This document shows, one piece after another, positions 8,482-21,150 of a stretch of 64,000 bases of DNA. Location of the stretch: positions 1 through 64,000 of the forward strand of contig CAVPBI010000020.1 of assembly GCA_963701735.1 (NCBI GenBank), in the 5' to 3' direction. The translations under genes and the position numbers were made by a program. How positions within the stretch are numbered: the first letter of the stretch is position 1; the number at the start of each line of letters is the position of its first letter. The DNA comes from CAWABB01 sp963701735. GTDB taxonomy: Bacteria; Bacteroidota; Ignavibacteria; UBA10030; UBA6906. Below the pieces are notes generated by a model. That model did no database searches, was not told the origin of the DNA, and worked only from the letters and a program-made list of their open reading frames with translations.

Positions 8482-9900
8482 ATGCTCGTCCAGCAGCGAA
8501 CGATCAAACAGCCGGTCTCCCTCAGCGGCGTCGGCCTGCACACCGGCAGCGTTTCCACCATGACCTTCAAACCGGCGCCGGACAATTACGGCGTGCGGTT
8601 CAGGCGCATCGATCTCCCGGGAGCCCCGGAAGTCCCGGCGGACGTCGATCACGTTGTGGACCTCTCGCGCGGCACCACGATTGAGCTGAACGGCGCCCGC
8701 GTCCATACGGTGGAACATGTCATGGCGGCCCTGGTCGGGCTCCAGGTCGACAACATCCTCATCGAGCTTGACGCGAATGAGCCGCCCGTCCTCGACGGCA
8801 GCGCCAAGCCGTACGTGGATGCGCTGACCAGCGCAGGGTTCGAAAAGCAGACCTCTCCCAAAGACTACCTGATCATCGACAAGACCGTCCACTACCATAA
8901 TGAGGAGAAGGGGGTCGACATTGTCGCGCTCCCCACGGACGACTACCGCATCACGGTGATGGTGGATTACAACAACCCCGCCCTCGGGAGCCAGCACACC
9001 GGGCTCTTCGACCTCGATCGGGAGTTCGTCACGGACTTCGCACCCTGCCGCACGTTCTGCTTTCTGCACGAAGTGGAAATGCTGCACACCCAGGGGCTCA
9101 TCCAGGGCGGGACCCTCGACAACGCGATCGTGATCGTGGACCGCGAGCTGACCGACAGCGAGGTCAAGCGGATCAGCGAGAAGCTGGGCATCAAGGGGTC
9201 GGTGATTCTCGGCGCCGGCGGCGTCGTCAACAACCGGCCGCTCTACTTCAAGAACGAGCCCGCCCGTCACAAGCTGCTCGACCTCATGGGCGACCTGGCG
9301 CTGATCGGCGTGCCGCTCAAGGCGCAGATTCTCGCCGCCCGCCCCGGCCACGCGAGCAACATCGCCTTCGCGAAGATGATCCGGAATCTGTACGAAGAGA
9401 AGAAGCTCATCCGGAAGTATCAGCACGAGCGCAAGGAAGGCGTCGTCTTCGACATCAACGCGATCAAGAGGATCCTCCCGCACCGCTACCCGTTCCTCCT
9501 GGTGGACAAGATCGTCGACATGAAGATGGACGAGAGGGTGGTGGGCATCAAGAACGTCACCGCCAACGAGCCGTTCTTCGAGGGCCACTTCCCGGGACAG
9601 CCCGTGATGCCCGGCGTCCTGATCCTGGAAGCCATGGCCCAGACCGGCGGCATCCTCCTGCTGAACGGCATCGACAACCCCGGGAACAAGCTGGTCTATT
9701 TCATGGCGATTGACAACGCCAAGTTCCGGAAGCCCGTGATCCCCGGCGACCAGCTGGTGTTCGAGCTGACCATGCTGAGCAGGAAGACGAAGATCTGCCG
9801 CATGGCCGGCAAGGCGTATGTCGACGGAAACCTGGTCGCCGAAGCTGAGATGATGGCCACGATCACCGAACGCACTCCACCACCGCCAACGGCCCTCTGA
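8482..9900 (+). CDS. lpxC: Bifunctional UDP-3-O-acyl-GlcNAc deacetylase / 3-hydroxyacyl-ACP dehydratase (LpxC-FabZ fusion)
   Basis: Two enzymes in one 472-residue chain. Residues 1 to about 310 are LpxC, the zinc deacetylase that commits sugar nucleotide to lipid A. The HTVEHVMAAL motif and the zinc ligands in RHKLLDLMGDLALIG are intact. Residues about 322-472 are FabZ, the hot-dog dehydratase of fatty-acid elongation, with the active-site His in ILPHRYPFLLVDKI and Glu in FPGQPVMPGVLILEAMAQ. The fusion is characteristic of the Bacteroidota/Chlorobiota lineage and is the best single taxonomic marker in the window. It sits between lpxD and lpxA, four bases before lpxA. Confidence 0.97.
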   Translation: MLVQQRTIKQPVSLSGVGLHTGSVSTMTFKPAPDNYGVRFRRIDLPGAPEVPADVDHVVDLSRGTTIELNGARVHTVEHVMAALVGLQVDNILIELDANEPPVLDGSAKPYVDALTSAGFEKQTSPKDYLIIDKTVHYHNEEKGVDIVALPTDDYRITVMVDYNNPALGSQHTGLFDLDREFVTDFAPCRTFCFLHEVEMLHTQGLIQGGTLDNAIVIVDRELTDSEVKRISEKLGIKGSVILGAGGVVNNRPLYFKNEPARHKLLDLMGDLALIGVPLKAQILAARPGHASNIAFAKMIRNLYEEKKLIRKYQHERKEGVVFDINAIKRILPHRYPFLLVDKIVDMKMDERVVGIKNVTANEPFFEGHFPGQPVMPGVLILEAMAQTGGILLLNGIDNPGNKLVYFMAIDNAKFRKPVIPGDQLVFELTMLSRKTKICRMAGKAYVDGNLVAEAEMMATITERTPPPPTAL

Positions 9901-9904
9901 TACC

Positions 9905-10705
9905 ATGAGCACTCAGATTGATCAGCGCGCAGTCGTCCATCCCAGGGCGGAACTGGGCAACGGGGTCACGATCGATCCCTTCGCCATCGTCGAGGAAGGC
10001 GCTGTCATCGGCGACGGGACGCACGTCATGCCGCACGCGTTCATCGGGACCGGGGCGCGCATCGGGCGCGACTGCCGCATCCACATGGGGGCGGTGGTCG
10101 GCCATGCGCCGCAGGACCTGAAGTACAAGAACGAGCCCACGACGTGCGAGGTGGGCGACCGGACGGTCGTGCGCGAATACGCCACCCTGCACCGCGGCAC
10201 GCACGAAACGATGCGTACCGTCATCGGGAGCGACAGTTTCTTCATGGCGTATTCGCACGTCGCGCACGACTGCAGGGTGGGGAACAAGGTCATACTGGCA
10301 AATTGCGTCGCCCTGGCCGGACACGTCACCCTCGAAGACTACGTCATCATCGGCGGCCTCACGCCGGTTCACCAGTTCGTGAACATCGGTTGTCACGCCA
10401 TGGTGGGCGGGGGGAGCGGAATAGGCAGGGACGTGCCGCCGTACTCGCTTGTGGGGAGTCGCCCCACGGTCTGGGAGGGGCTCAATTCGGTCGGCCTCCG
10501 CCGCAGGGGGTTCTCGAAGGAAGCGATCGAGGCGGTCGACCGGGCGTTCCATTTCATCTATCGCTCCGGCCTGAACACAACACAGGCGCTGGATCGCATC
10601 AGGGCGGATGCGACCCTCATGGCCGTCGCGGAAGTACAGAAGATTGTTGAGTTCGTCGCGGCCAGCAAGCGCGGGATTATTCCGCCGCCCAGACTGAAGC
10701 ACTGA
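9905..10705 (+). CDS. lpxA: Acyl-ACP--UDP-N-acetylglucosamine O-acyltransferase LpxA
   Basis: First step of lipid A synthesis, reversible O-acylation of UDP-GlcNAc. 266 residues, the family size. It has hexapeptide repeats from the start (HPRAELGNGVTIDPFAIVEE) and the typical HMGAVVGHAPQDLKYKNEPT. The catalytic His lies in FMAYSHVAHDCRVGNKVILA, with the loop GGLTPVHQFVNIGCHAMVGG, and a C-terminal helical domain (LRRRGFSKEAIEAVDRAF) follows. It completes lpxD-lpxC/fabZ-lpxA. Confidence 0.97.
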   Translation: MSTQIDQRAVVHPRAELGNGVTIDPFAIVEEGAVIGDGTHVMPHAFIGTGARIGRDCRIHMGAVVGHAPQDLKYKNEPTTCEVGDRTVVREYATLHRGTHETMRTVIGSDSFFMAYSHVAHDCRVGNKVILANCVALAGHVTLEDYVIIGGLTPVHQFVNIGCHAMVGGGSGIGRDVPPYSLVGSRPTVWEGLNSVGLRRRGFSKEAIEAVDRAFHFIYRSGLNTTQALDRIRADATLMAVAEVQKIVEFVAASKRGIIPPPRLKH

Positions 10706-10713
10706 CGTTCCTC

Positions 10714-11526
10714 ATGCATTCCGGCGCACCGAGCGTTTCCGCGGCCGGGCCCTCGGCCCCCGGGCCCACGGCCCCCGCCATCCAGAATCCGGCCTGGCGG
10801 TTCGAGCATTCGGGAAAGCTGGACGGGGCCAGCAACATGGCTCTGGACGCCGCCATGGCCGAGGCTCTTGCCGCGGGACACGGGGCGCCGACGCTCAGGC
10901 TCTACGGCTGGAGCCCGTGGGCCATCTCACTCGGATACAACCAGCGCGAGGACGAGATCGACACGGCCCGGTGCCACGAAAGCGGGATTGACGTCGTCAG
11001 GCGACCCACCGGGGGCCGGGCCATCCTTCACGCCGAAGAGCTCACGTACTGTGTCGTGATGCCCGCCGGGCGGAGGAGCATCCTGGATGTGTACAACGAT
11101 ATCAGCCGGGCGCTCGTCAGGGGCCTCAGCCTGTTCGGGGTGGAGGCCACCCTACAGCGGTCGCAGCCGAACTTCCCGGAGCATTACCGCTCGCCCTCCG
11201 CCATCCCCTGCTTCACGGCCTCTGCTCGGTACGAGATCGAGTGGGACGGGCGGAAGCTCGTGGGCAGCGCGCAGCGCAGGGTGACCGGCGCGACGAATGT
11301 GGTGCTGCAGCACGGCTCGATCCTCTGCGGGCCGGCGCACAAGCGGCTGACCGAGTTCATCCGGGCTGACGAGAACGTGCGCGACCTCCTGCGCGCCGAG
11401 CTCCACACGAAGACTGTCGACCTCTCCGAGGCCACGGGAGGTCCCGTGGATATCGACCGCCTCGGGGAGTGCATCCGGCAAGGGTGCGAGCTCCACTGGG
11501 GCGTCCGCCTCGCCCCGGCGGCCTGA
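10714..11526 (+). CDS. Lipoate/octanoyl transferase of the biotin/lipoate protein ligase fold (LipM/LplA-like)
   Basis: 270-residue member of the BPL/LPL family that attaches octanoate or lipoate to carrier domains. Clear motifs are DVVRRPTGGRAILHAEELTY and IPCFTASARYEIEWDGRKL followed by VGSAQRR. The Cys in PCF aligns with the acyl-accepting Cys of LipM octanoyltransferases, which favours LipM over an ATP-using LplA; that assignment is an inference. The first ~25 residues are Pro/Ala/Gly-rich and not conserved, so the true start may be later (for example near NPAWRFEHSGKLDGASN). It follows lpxA by eight bases. The 160 bases after it hold no gene. Confidence 0.87.
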   Translation: MHSGAPSVSAAGPSAPGPTAPAIQNPAWRFEHSGKLDGASNMALDAAMAEALAAGHGAPTLRLYGWSPWAISLGYNQREDEIDTARCHESGIDVVRRPTGGRAILHAEELTYCVVMPAGRRSILDVYNDISRALVRGLSLFGVEATLQRSQPNFPEHYRSPSAIPCFTASARYEIEWDGRKLVGSAQRRVTGATNVVLQHGSILCGPAHKRLTEFIRADENVRDLLRAELHTKTVDLSEATGGPVDIDRLGECIRQGCELHWGVRLAPAA

Positions 11527-11686
11527 GCCAGGCGCGCGCCGGAGCCGGAGGCGGATCAGAGCAGAACAAGCCAGCGGACATACGCAAGGACCGGGTGAGC
11601 CCACCCCGGGACAGACGGGCCGGACAGGGCGGGTACGCCCGCGGAACTCCAGGCCGGCAATCCAACAGAACCCCGAGACACATCCT

Positions 11687-12520
11687 ATGAAAACTCCACC
11701 TCCCGCCCCGCAGCAGAAGCGCCCGCGCGTCGTCACCACGCGGACGGTGATGACCATGAAGCAGTCCCGTGAGAAGATCGCCATGCTCACGGCCTACGAC
11801 TTCCTGACCGCCCGCCTCCTCGACGAGGTCGGGATCGACATCATCCTTGTGGGCGACTCCCTGGGCAACGTGGTCCAGGGGCACGAGACGACGCTCTCGG
11901 TCACCGTGGACGACATGATCTATCACGCCAAGGCGGTGAAGCGCGCGGTGAAGAACGCGCTGATCGTCGTCGACATGCCGTTCATGTCGTACCAGAACAG
12001 CCTGGACGAGGCGGTGAGGAACTGCGGCAGGGTGATGAAGGAGGTGGGCGTCGGCGCCGTGAAGCTGGAGGGCGGCGCGTACATTGCGGAGATCGTCCGT
12101 CACCTCGTGCAGATCGGGATTCCGGTCATGGGGCACCTCGGCCTGACGCCTCAGGCGATCAACAAGTTCGGCACATACGAGGTGCGCGCGACGGAGAAGG
12201 AGGAGGCGGACCAGCTTCTGCGCGACGCGAAGGTGCTGGCCGATGCCGGCGTGTTCGCGATCGTGCTCGAGAAGATCCCCGCGAGCCTGGCGAGCCGCGT
12301 GACGAAGGCCGTGCCGGTTCCGACGGTCGGCATCGGCGCGGGCCCGGGATGCGACGGGCAGGTGCTGGTCCTGTACGACATGCTCGGCCTGACCGAGGAG
12401 TTCCGGCCCCGGTTCGTCCGGCGCTACGGCGAGCTGGCCGAAGACCTGCGGCGCTCGTTCCGCTCGTATATCGATGACGTCAAGTCGGGCTCATTCCCGA
12501 CGAAGTCGGAGAGCTACTGA
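11687..12520 (+). CDS. panB: 3-methyl-2-oxobutanoate hydroxymethyltransferase PanB
   Basis: First step of pantothenate (CoA) synthesis: transfer of a hydroxymethyl group from 5,10-methylene-THF to ketoisovalerate. 277 residues, the family size. Visible are KIAMLTAYDFLTARLLDEVG, the metal-binding VGDSLGNVVQGHETTLSVTV, the substrate segment VGAVKLEGGAYIAEIVRHL and the C-terminal PTVGIGAGPGCDGQVLVLYD. It shares one base with surE (TGATG), indicating coupling. Confidence 0.97.
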   Translation: MKTPPPAPQQKRPRVVTTRTVMTMKQSREKIAMLTAYDFLTARLLDEVGIDIILVGDSLGNVVQGHETTLSVTVDDMIYHAKAVKRAVKNALIVVDMPFMSYQNSLDEAVRNCGRVMKEVGVGAVKLEGGAYIAEIVRHLVQIGIPVMGHLGLTPQAINKFGTYEVRATEKEEADQLLRDAKVLADAGVFAIVLEKIPASLASRVTKAVPVPTVGIGAGPGCDGQVLVLYDMLGLTEEFRPRFVRRYGELAEDLRRSFRSYIDDVKSGSFPTKSESY

Positions 12521-13305
12521 TGGAACGGCCGCTGCACGTGATGATTTCGAACGATGACGGCATCGATGCGCCGGGCATTTACGCGCTGGTGAAGGAGATC
12601 AAGACCATCGCGGAGGTGACGGTGGTTGCGCCGGACAAGCAGCAGAGCGCCGTCGGTCACGCCATCACGATGAACTACCCGCTGCGCGCGGTGCCGTTCT
12701 CGAAGGACGGCGAGTTCTTCGGGTACGCGGTGGAGGGGACGCCCGCCGACGCGGTGAAGCTGGGCGTGCGGTTCCTGGTGCGAGACCGGAAGCCGGACCT
12801 GTTGATCTCGGGGATCAATCACGGCTCGAATACCGCAATCAACATCATCTATTCGGGGACGGTATCGGCGGCCACCGAGGGGACGATTCTCGGCATCCCT
12901 TCGATTGCGGTATCGCTGACGACGTACGGGGAGGCGGACTTCTCGTTTGCGGCGAAGATCGCCCGCAGGCTGGCGTTGATGGTTGCGGAGCGGGGGTTGC
13001 CGGAGGGGACGCTGTTGAACGTGAACGTTCCGCCGTTCCCGGAGCGCGAGATCCTCGGGGTGAAGATCACGAGGCAGGGGCAGTCCACGTGGGACGACAC
13101 GTTTGACGTGCGGCGGGACCCTGCGAACCGGGAGTATTTCTGGTTGAAGGGGCGGTTGAACGTCATCGACACGGATCCGGACGCCGACCAGGTGGCGGTG
13201 CAAAGCAGGTACGTATCGGTGACCCCGATACACTATGATTTGACGGACCGTCGGACGCAGGAGACCATGAAGGGCTGGGGAATTGAGGGATTGATGCGGG
13301 GGTGA
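12520..13305 (+). CDS. surE: 5'/3'-nucleotidase SurE
   Basis: Metal-dependent nucleoside monophosphate phosphatase of the stationary-phase survival family. 261 residues beginning with HVMISNDDGIDAPGIYALVK, whose Asp-Asp pair binds the metal. Further family marks are VVAPDKQQSAVGHAITMN, VEGTPADAVKLGVRFL and the phosphate-site LLISGINHGSNTAINIIYSG. The C-terminal part contains LNVNVPPFPEREILGVKITR. Last protein gene before the rRNA operon. A G/C hairpin at 13321-13356 follows without a U tract. Confidence 0.96.
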   Translation: MERPLHVMISNDDGIDAPGIYALVKEIKTIAEVTVVAPDKQQSAVGHAITMNYPLRAVPFSKDGEFFGYAVEGTPADAVKLGVRFLVRDRKPDLLISGINHGSNTAINIIYSGTVSAATEGTILGIPSIAVSLTTYGEADFSFAAKIARRLALMVAERGLPEGTLLNVNVPPFPEREILGVKITRQGQSTWDDTFDVRRDPANREYFWLKGRLNVIDTDPDADQVAVQSRYVSVTPIHYDLTDRRTQETMKGWGIEGLMRG

Positions 13306-13320
13306 GGCCCTGCCGGGGTT

Positions 13321-13356
13321 CCGGGGGTTTTCACGGGGGTGGGGAAGAACCCCCGG
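13321..13356 (+). terminator. Possible weak terminator hairpin after surE
   Basis: CCGGGGGTT pairs with AACCCCCGG across an 18-base loop. It is followed on the plus strand by six A residues rather than a U tract, so it is at best an imperfect terminator that insulates surE from the rRNA promoters. Confidence 0.35.
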
Positions 13357-13379
13357 GAAAAAATCTTGTGTGGGGGGTG

Positions 13380-13408
13380 TTGACTTTATCCCGCCAAACT
13401 CGTACCAT
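13380..13408 (+). promoter_or_regulatory. rRNA promoter P1 (sigma70 type)
   Basis: TTGACT at 13380-13385 and TACCAT at 13403-13408 with a 17-base spacer, about 255 bases before the 16S start. Together with the stronger second promoter it forms a tandem arrangement typical of rRNA operons. Confidence 0.55.
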
Positions 13409-13470
13409 ATTGTCCCTTCAGTGGGTCAGCAGTCCAACCTCGAAAAAGTTGTCGCAGTACCTCTAAGGTC

Positions 13471-13499
13471 TTGACTTCTGGGTTGAAACTCTGTATATT
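13471..13499 (+). promoter_or_regulatory. rRNA promoter P2 (sigma70 type)
   Basis: TTGACT at 13471-13476, a 17-base spacer and TATATT at 13494-13499. This is the best match in the region, placing the transcript start near 13506, just upstream of boxA. Confidence 0.78.
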
Positions 13500-13528
13500 A
13501 GAGGCCCGTTTAGAAACGGGTTTTGCAT

Positions 13529-13541
13529 TGTTCTTTGACAA
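13529..13541 (+). promoter_or_regulatory. boxA antitermination site in the rRNA leader
   Basis: TGTTCTTTGACAA closely matches the bacterial rRNA boxA (TGCTCTTTAACAA), the NusB/S10 binding site that protects long untranslated transcripts from Rho. The same 13 bases recur before 23S at 15531-15543. Confidence 0.82.
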
Positions 13542-13660
13542 ATAGTGTGCATAGCCACACGTCAATCGAGGTAGAGTTTTTCACCTTGGCTGACAAGTTC
13601 GTGCAAGCGAACGACGAAGCTAAGTTTCAAACTCGACAGTGGTTATTTGATATAATAACT

Positions 13661-15201
<1,541 letters not shown>

Positions 15202-15330
15202 TGGAGTCCTTCCTTCCGCCTCACGGCGGATAGGACACCAAACCACAACTCTGCACCGATCGATGTTGTCGGTTATGCACACTATATTTTTTTTCGTACG
15301 GACACGTCCGCAGGCGCGGAGGTGTGCCCT

Positions 15331-15404
<74 letters not shown>

Positions 15405-15441
15405 CAGCGGTTGATCGGGTGGCTCGGCCACATGGTGCTAC

Positions 15442-15514
15442 GGGGCTATAGCTCAATTGGGAGAGCGCCTGGTTTGCAACCAGGAGGTTAGCGGTTCGAT
15501 CCCGCTTAGCTCCA
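15442..15514 (+). tRNA. tRNA-Ala (anticodon TGC)
   Basis: A 73-base cloverleaf: acceptor GGGGCTA/TAGCTCC, anticodon stem CCTGG/CCAGG with loop TTTGCAA (TGC), T arm AGCGG/CCGCT with TTCGATC. CCA is not encoded. Second tRNA of the 16S-23S spacer. Confidence 0.96.
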
Positions 15515-15530
15515 CGAGCTGTATCTGTGT

Positions 15531-15543
15531 TGTTCTTTGACAA
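15531..15543 (+). promoter_or_regulatory. boxA antitermination site before 23S
   Basis: TGTTCTTTGACAA, identical to the leader copy at 13529-13541 and about 125 bases before the 23S start, where spacer boxA elements usually lie. Confidence 0.8.
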
Positions 15544-15668
15544 TTGGGATGAGTGTATCGACAGCGGTGGCGGAGCCACTGCGGTTTGATCACTGACACT
15601 GAGAAATCTTCTGTATCCGTAATCGTATTGATGCATCCGGACAATCATCGGAGTCAATAACGATTTTC

Positions 15669-18735
<3,067 letters not shown>

Positions 18736-18830
18736 AATTGTTATTGACCCGTTGACCCGGATGCATCAATACGGCGACGGGAACGAAGATCTCCCGGTGT
18801 CAGACTCATCCCGCTGTCAGAATGTGAAAT

Positions 18831-18947
18831 TCTGGCGACCATAGCGAGGGTGTTACACCCGATCCCATTCCGAACTCGGCAGTTAAGCCCCCCAGCGCCG
18901 ATGGTACTGCTCGGGTAACCGTGCGGGAGAGTAGGTCGTTGCCAGAT
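18831..18947 (+). rRNA. rrf: 5S ribosomal RNA
   Basis: About 117 bases. The ends TCTGGCGAC and GTCGTTGCCAGA pair as helix I. The central CGATCCCATTCCGAACTCGG-like stretch is present as CCCGATCCCATTCCGAACTC, followed by GGCAGTTAAGCC. Third rRNA of the operon, 95 bases after 23S. Confidence 0.95.
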
Positions 18948-18958
18948 TTAATGTGATG

Positions 18959-18989
18959 AAGCCCTGTCCGCTTACGCGGGACGGGGCTT
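18959..18989 (+). terminator. rRNA operon terminator
   Basis: AAGCCCTGTCCGC and GCGGGACGGGGCTT form a strong stem with a four-base loop immediately after 5S, followed by CGTCGTTTCC. The U run is short, but placement and stem strength fit an rRNA terminator. Confidence 0.75.
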
Positions 18990-19031
18990 CGTCGTTTCCG
19001 GGGTCCCCCCCAGGCCAGCACACAGCCAGCA

Positions 19032-19059
19032 CACGTGCGTCACCTAGGTGACGCACGTG
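19032..19059. repeat. Palindromic repeat copy 1 (core GCGTCACCTAGGTGACGC)
   Basis: A perfect 28-base palindrome downstream of the rRNA terminator and upstream of the gene at 19211. The same 18-base core recurs at 20062 and 20119, so the three copies bracket one gene. Confidence 0.85.
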
Positions 19060-19210
19060 CTGCGTGGCGCGCGTCCTCCGTCCTTCGGATGCGCATCCTC
19101 CCCCGCTCCCCACAGGGGGTCCCTTCTCCCCAACCCCCCACCACAGGTCGTTTGATTTCCGTATATTCCCCCGGGCGCTGTACGCCTCTGTCGCCGCGCC
19201 TGTATCCCAT

Positions 19211-20017
19211 ATGCTACGAATGCCCTTCATCCTCCTGGCCGTCCTTCTCATCACGCTTCCCGGCCCACCTGTTCTGGCCGCAGCTCCCCTGACCACCCCC
19301 GGCACCGCGGAGACCCATCAGGCTGCCATCATGCTGCCCGATACGACCACAGACCCCGCCGATACGCTCGAATACCCGGAGGAGGAACAACCGTACGACT
19401 CTCTGGAGTACGTCGAGGAAAGCGAGGTCTCCGAGGAAGAGGGCTGGAACCTGTTCGAGCTTCCGGCGTGGATCGGCCTCGAGTTCTCGGGGGGCTTCTG
19501 CGCCACGGGCAACTATCAATCCATGATCGGGGGTGCGATCACCTACGGAAAGGCGATGGGAGACAACGGATGGGTCGAGCTCTCGGCCGGCTACACCGCC
19601 ACGCCCCTGCAGCAATCGAGCCCGCTCCGGGAAACGATCAACGAGAACCCCGGCATGTTCTTCGTCGGCATACGGGCGCGCGCCTTCCTCTCTCCCGCCG
19701 ACCGACCCGTGCGCTATCACCTCCTCTTCGGCATGGGGGTCGACTTCCTCCTCTGGACCTACAACACGCCGATCAATGTCGCGGAAGCGGAGGGGAGCGT
19801 CAAGTATGTCTCGGACGACAGCCTCCCGGGCCTCGACTTCCACTTCGGAATGGGATTCACCATGCTCCGGGAGTCAGGCATGATCGTGACGGCGGAACTC
19901 GTCCCCGGCGTGAAGCTCTGGTTCGAAGAGACGCGGAACGGGTTTACGAACGACCTCTTCTCATCGTACGGTTTTGTCGTGCTGAAGATCCAGGCGGCGC
20001 TCCAAATCGGGGCGTAG
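19211..20017 (+). CDS. Predicted outer-membrane beta-barrel protein of unknown function
   Basis: From the ATG at 19211 the product is 268 residues with a signal peptide (FILLAVLLITLPGPPVLA) and an acidic Thr/Glu/Tyr-rich linker (about residues 35-80, PEEEQPYDSLEYVEESEVSE). The remainder has alternating strands such as WIGLEFSGGFCATGNYQSMI, GWVELSAGYTATPLQQ and LDFHFGMGFTMLRES. The chain ends in strands (SSYGFVVLKIQAALQIGA). This looks like a small outer-membrane barrel with an acidic periplasmic neck; I recognise no family. A longer open frame upstream (from 19064) would have to translate the palindromic region and is unlikely. It lies alone between palindromic repeats. Confidence 0.72.
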   Translation: MLRMPFILLAVLLITLPGPPVLAAAPLTTPGTAETHQAAIMLPDTTTDPADTLEYPEEEQPYDSLEYVEESEVSEEEGWNLFELPAWIGLEFSGGFCATGNYQSMIGGAITYGKAMGDNGWVELSAGYTATPLQQSSPLRETINENPGMFFVGIRARAFLSPADRPVRYHLLFGMGVDFLLWTYNTPINVAEAEGSVKYVSDDSLPGLDFHFGMGFTMLRESGMIVTAELVPGVKLWFEETRNGFTNDLFSSYGFVVLKIQAALQIGA

Positions 20018-20061
20018 CGGGCGCGCGGCATCATGTGCCGGCACTATGCGCGGCACTATGT

Positions 20062-20079
20062 GCGTCACCTAGGTGACGC
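20062..20079. repeat. Palindromic repeat copy 2
   Basis: GCGTCACCTAGGTGACGC, a perfect 18-base palindrome identical to the core of copies 1 and 3. Here the outer arms are degenerate (TGT versus TCT), so the inverted repeat stops at the core. Confidence 0.82.
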
Positions 20080-20118
20080 TCTTGTGTGAGGCGATCAGCA
20101 CGATGCGGCATCGTGGTG

Positions 20119-20158
20119 CCCCCACACGTGCGTCACCTAGGTGACGCACGTGTGGGGG
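20119..20158. repeat. Palindromic repeat copy 3, 40 bases and perfect
   Basis: The longest copy: twenty bases (CCCCCACACGTGCGTCACCT) followed exactly by their reverse complement. It contains the same core as copies 1 and 2 and also the CACGTG flank of copy 1. It sits between two plus-strand genes and has no U tract, so it is not a standard terminator. Confidence 0.88.
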
Positions 20159-20222
20159 GTGTGGGGGGCCAGTCGGAAATGCGGGGCGGTGGGTGTATGA
20201 AGGGTGGGAGAGGCGAGAAACG

Positions 20223-21038
20223 ATGCCGCCACGGACGTCCCGCATGCCGCCGGGTCGGCAAGCAGATACACTCAGCGTTGCCCGCGACCAACCGCTGTAC
20301 CGTCAGTTCCTGAGGGGGAGTCTGCTTCCGCACGACGGCTCGACGCTCGCTTCCCACCCCAGTCCATCGCTCCACAACCATCCCGACCCACCGCTTGCAT
20401 CGTACCCCGGCCCATCGCTCGACGAACATCCGCGCTTTGCGCTTGTCCCACCCATCCTCCCCGACGTCCTTCTGATTCGCGGCTCTCCATCGATTGCGCC
20501 AGGTCCTCGCCTCGGCCTTGTATGTTCTGTCCGCATGAAAGGGGAGCTTGTCGTGGCGATGTACGACTACGCGGCATCGCTCCGCCCTGAGGACGGCGTC
20601 GTGGTGGGCGGGTTCCATTCGCCGATGGAACGGCAGGTCCTCGAGCTGCTCCTCGCGAGGCACGTCCCGGTGATCGTCGTCCCGGCGCGGAACCCCGAGC
20701 GGATGCGGATCCCGAGGGCGTGGCGACCCCCGATGGAGGAGGGGCGGCTGATGATCGTTTCGGGAATCGGAGGAAGCACGCGGCGGCCCACGCGGGAGCT
20801 GGCGCTACGCAGGAATCTTCTGGTAGCAGCGCTCTCCGACCGCGTCCTCATCCCCTGCGCAACGCCAGGCGGGGCGGCGGAGAGGGTCGCCCGGGCGGCG
20901 GTGCAACGGGGCATGCCCCTCTGGACATTCAGAGACGAAGACAATGCGGCCCTGCTGGGGTTGGGTGCGGTTGCCGTAGAGCGGCGCAACGTGAAGGGCT
21001 GCGGGAATGGATTGGGGATGAAACCCATGACGACCTGA
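20223..21038 (+). CDS. DprA/SMF-like Rossmann-fold protein with an octapeptide repeat insert
   Basis: About 271 residues from the ATG at 20223, which has GGGAGAGG nine bases upstream; a GTG at 20193 is an alternative. The C-terminal two thirds resemble the DNA-processing protein DprA: LIRGSPSIAPGPRLGLVCSV, GVVVGGFHSPMERQVLELLL, VPVIVVPARN, then RRNLLVAALSDRVLIPCATP and GMPLWTFRDEDN. The usual SGxAxGID-like loop is replaced by GGFHSPMER, so single-strand DNA binding is uncertain. Before this domain lie three octapeptides of the form (H/Y)PxP(S/P)Lxx, encoded by 20355-20426, an insertion not expected in DprA. A role in DNA processing is an inference from fold only. Confidence 0.7.
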   Translation: MPPRTSRMPPGRQADTLSVARDQPLYRQFLRGSLLPHDGSTLASHPSPSLHNHPDPPLASYPGPSLDEHPRFALVPPILPDVLLIRGSPSIAPGPRLGLVCSVRMKGELVVAMYDYAASLRPEDGVVVGGFHSPMERQVLELLLARHVPVIVVPARNPERMRIPRAWRPPMEEGRLMIVSGIGGSTRRPTRELALRRNLLVAALSDRVLIPCATPGGAAERVARAAVQRGMPLWTFRDEDNAALLGLGAVAVERRNVKGCGNGLGMKPMTT

Positions 21039-21150
21039 CGGGCCGGTGGGGCAAACACGCGCGAAGTGGATCAGGGAATCGTGCAGGCAGGCAGAGAGAC
21101 GATCGCAGAGGCAGGCGGAGAGGCGATCGACAGTCAGGGAACCGGCAGCC

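Noticed and set aside
8449..9912. Minus-strand frame of 487 codons opposite lpxC-fabZ
   Set aside because: It is an antisense shadow of a high-GC gene, with His/Asp/Val-rich low-complexity content.
19032..20158. Insertion sequence ends or attachment sites
   Set aside because: The palindromes are not terminal repeats of a common element; the enclosed gene is not a transposase or integrase and there is no target duplication.
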